A stretch of 29,391 nt of DNA from a virus. Positions within the stretch are counted from its first letter, which is position 1, and each line of letters starts with the position of its first letter. Location of the stretch: IMG/VR virus record IMGVR_UViG_3300045738_001474, positions 1 to 29,391 of that record. The stretch is one strand, 5' to 3'. Shown here one piece after another: positions 28,579 to 29,391 of this stretch. The translations under genes and the position numbers were made by a program. The notes under the pieces were generated by a model, which saw only the letters and a program-made list of their open reading frames with translations, was not told the origin of the DNA and did no database searches.

Positions 28579-29391
28579 TACAATATAGGGTTAAGCTCAT
28601 CGTCATTGATGAGGTCTATGTTGTTGAGTTTTTGCCGAACACGACTGCACACCTTCTCTTCCACTGTATTAGCGGCGAATACGATGCGTTGAACGCTTTT
28701 GGTCTTGGCTCCGGCTCTGTGTACCCGACCGAGAGCTTGCTTTAGCTCGATAGCTGAGAACGATGGTGAAATTATACTGACCCTAGGGAAGGTTCCGTGT
28801 TCGTCGTGAAGGTTGATGCCTAGGCCCCCTGCGGACAAGGTGCAGACGACGCACCTGCTGAAGACCCCGAAGGAATCGATGGCGTTCTGGCGTTCCTTCA
28901 AGGTGTCCCCGCCCTTTATGACGAGGGGTTTGTACTTCTCGAGCAGCTCGACCACCTTCTCGAGGGTAGCCCTGAAGGAAACGAAGACGGCGACGGCACC
29001 GCCCTCCTCTATCGCATTGGCGGCGAGGTCGGCGAAGATCGGAGCCTTCATCATCTCGATCTCCTGCCGAAGCCTCAGTTGCTTGGTCAAGGGATTATCG
29101 GGATCGGTGTCGCCGATCGAATGCTCGAAGAGGTCGGCCAGTTCCTTGTACACTATGTCTATGTGCTCGGGGAAGCCCACCTCGTAGCCCTCGGCTGTGA
29201 TCAGCGTCTCGGGAAAGTCGGGTATCTCCTTGGTGCGGAGGCGGGAACCCTTCTCCGAATAGATTTGATCGTGGAGCTTCTTGAGGTGAAGCCTGCCACC
29301 TACGAAGTCGAGACCCCCGAAGTGACCACGGGCACACCCGTTCTTGAGGCACCAGTTCCACCAGTCGGAACCTTTATGAAGACCTAACGCG
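28578..29391 (-). CDS. SNF2-type helicase, C-terminal part (5' end outside window)
   Basis: The frame stays open to the right window edge, so the N-terminal Walker motifs are not seen. The visible 270 aa cover the second RecA-like lobe of an SNF2 helicase: AVAVFVSFRATLEKVVELLE (motif IV region), a VIKGGDTLKERQ step, VVCTLSAGGLGINLHDE (motif V) and KQALGRVHRAGAKTKSVQ (motif VI arginine finger). A start in the window (GTG at 29180) would drop upstream sequence that fits the family, such as GSDWWNWCLK, so it is not used. Such helicases remodel or clear DNA during phage replication. It shares its stop with the start of the next gene. Confidence 0.82.
   Translation of the reverse strand, partial: ALGLHKGSDWWNWCLKNGCARGHFGGLDFVGGRLHLKKLHDQIYSEKGSRLRTKEIPDFPETLITAEGYEVGFPEHIDIVYKELADLFEHSIGDTDPDNPLTKQLRLRQEIEMMKAPIFADLAANAIEEGGAVAVFVSFRATLEKVVELLEKYKPLVIKGGDTLKERQNAIDSFGVFSRCVVCTLSAGGLGINLHDEHGTFPRVSIISPSFSAIELKQALGRVHRAGAKTKSVQRIVFAANTVEEKVCSRVRQKLNNIDLINDDELNPIL

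Noticed and set aside
29095-29391. Other-frame ORFs at the right edge
   Set aside because: They are antisense or shifted readings of the SNF2 helicase frame, which is open to the window end.
1-29391. tRNA genes or an integrase/attachment site
   Set aside because: No cloverleaf-like sequence or recombinase motif was recognised by eye; a tRNA scan was not possible.

Overview
The window is an almost fully coding 29.4 kb piece of a tailed double-stranded DNA bacteriophage (Caudoviricetes). It is probably podovirus-like: there is a portal, an N4-gp56-type major capsid protein, a very large LPD38-type internal/ejection protein and a split nozzle-like tail protein, but no tape measure, sheath or baseplate. 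The host cannot be named. No tRNA gene, CRISPR array, integrase, terminase, endolysin or IS element was seen. Both ends are cut through genes.

Left arm, + strand (1-20592), virion genes in tight overlapping order: a partial large polyvalent protein with a nucleotidyltransferase-like N-terminal motif and an LPD38-like C-terminal part; the portal; a group of small genes with Fn3-like, fibre-like and jelly-roll-like features (5877-8431); a small lysis island with a u-spanin-like lipoprotein and a one-TM holin candidate (8655-9214); a scaffold-like protein; the major capsid protein followed by a clear terminator (about 11886-11920); then head-tail and tail genes. The tail block ends in two large proteins (15799-17970 and 18337-20592). 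They carry the same Pro-Ala-rich repeat (PSAPTGFxA type) and appear to hold the N- and C-terminal halves of one nozzle-like protein, with a lone Fn3 ORF between them.

Right arm, - strand (29391-20516), replication genes read toward the left: SNF2-type helicase (5' end outside the window), a hypothetical gene, a small Cys-rich lipoprotein candidate, a DUF2800/RecB-Cas4-like nuclease broken over three reading frames, a putative ssDNA-binding protein, a small HTH-like gene, a family A DNA polymerase with 3'-5' exonuclease, a 41-aa acidic protein, a primase/SF3-helicase fusion, a PD-(D/E)XK-like nuclease, and two small genes, one a likely HTH/AT-hook DNA-binding protein. This is the familiar phage cassette of DUF2800 nuclease, PolA, VapE/DUF5906-type primase-helicase, small nuclease and SNF2 helicase. 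The arms converge, with a 77-bp tail-to-tail overlap near 20516-20592.

The points most worth following are the apparent split of the tail nozzle inside an amplified Fn3 A-strand-like repeat, the three-frame break in the DUF2800 nuclease, the nucleotidyltransferase motif in the ejection protein, and a near-palindromic motif (TACAACCGRTTGAA) upstream of structural transcription blocks. All functional calls come from reading motifs by eye; no database search was run.
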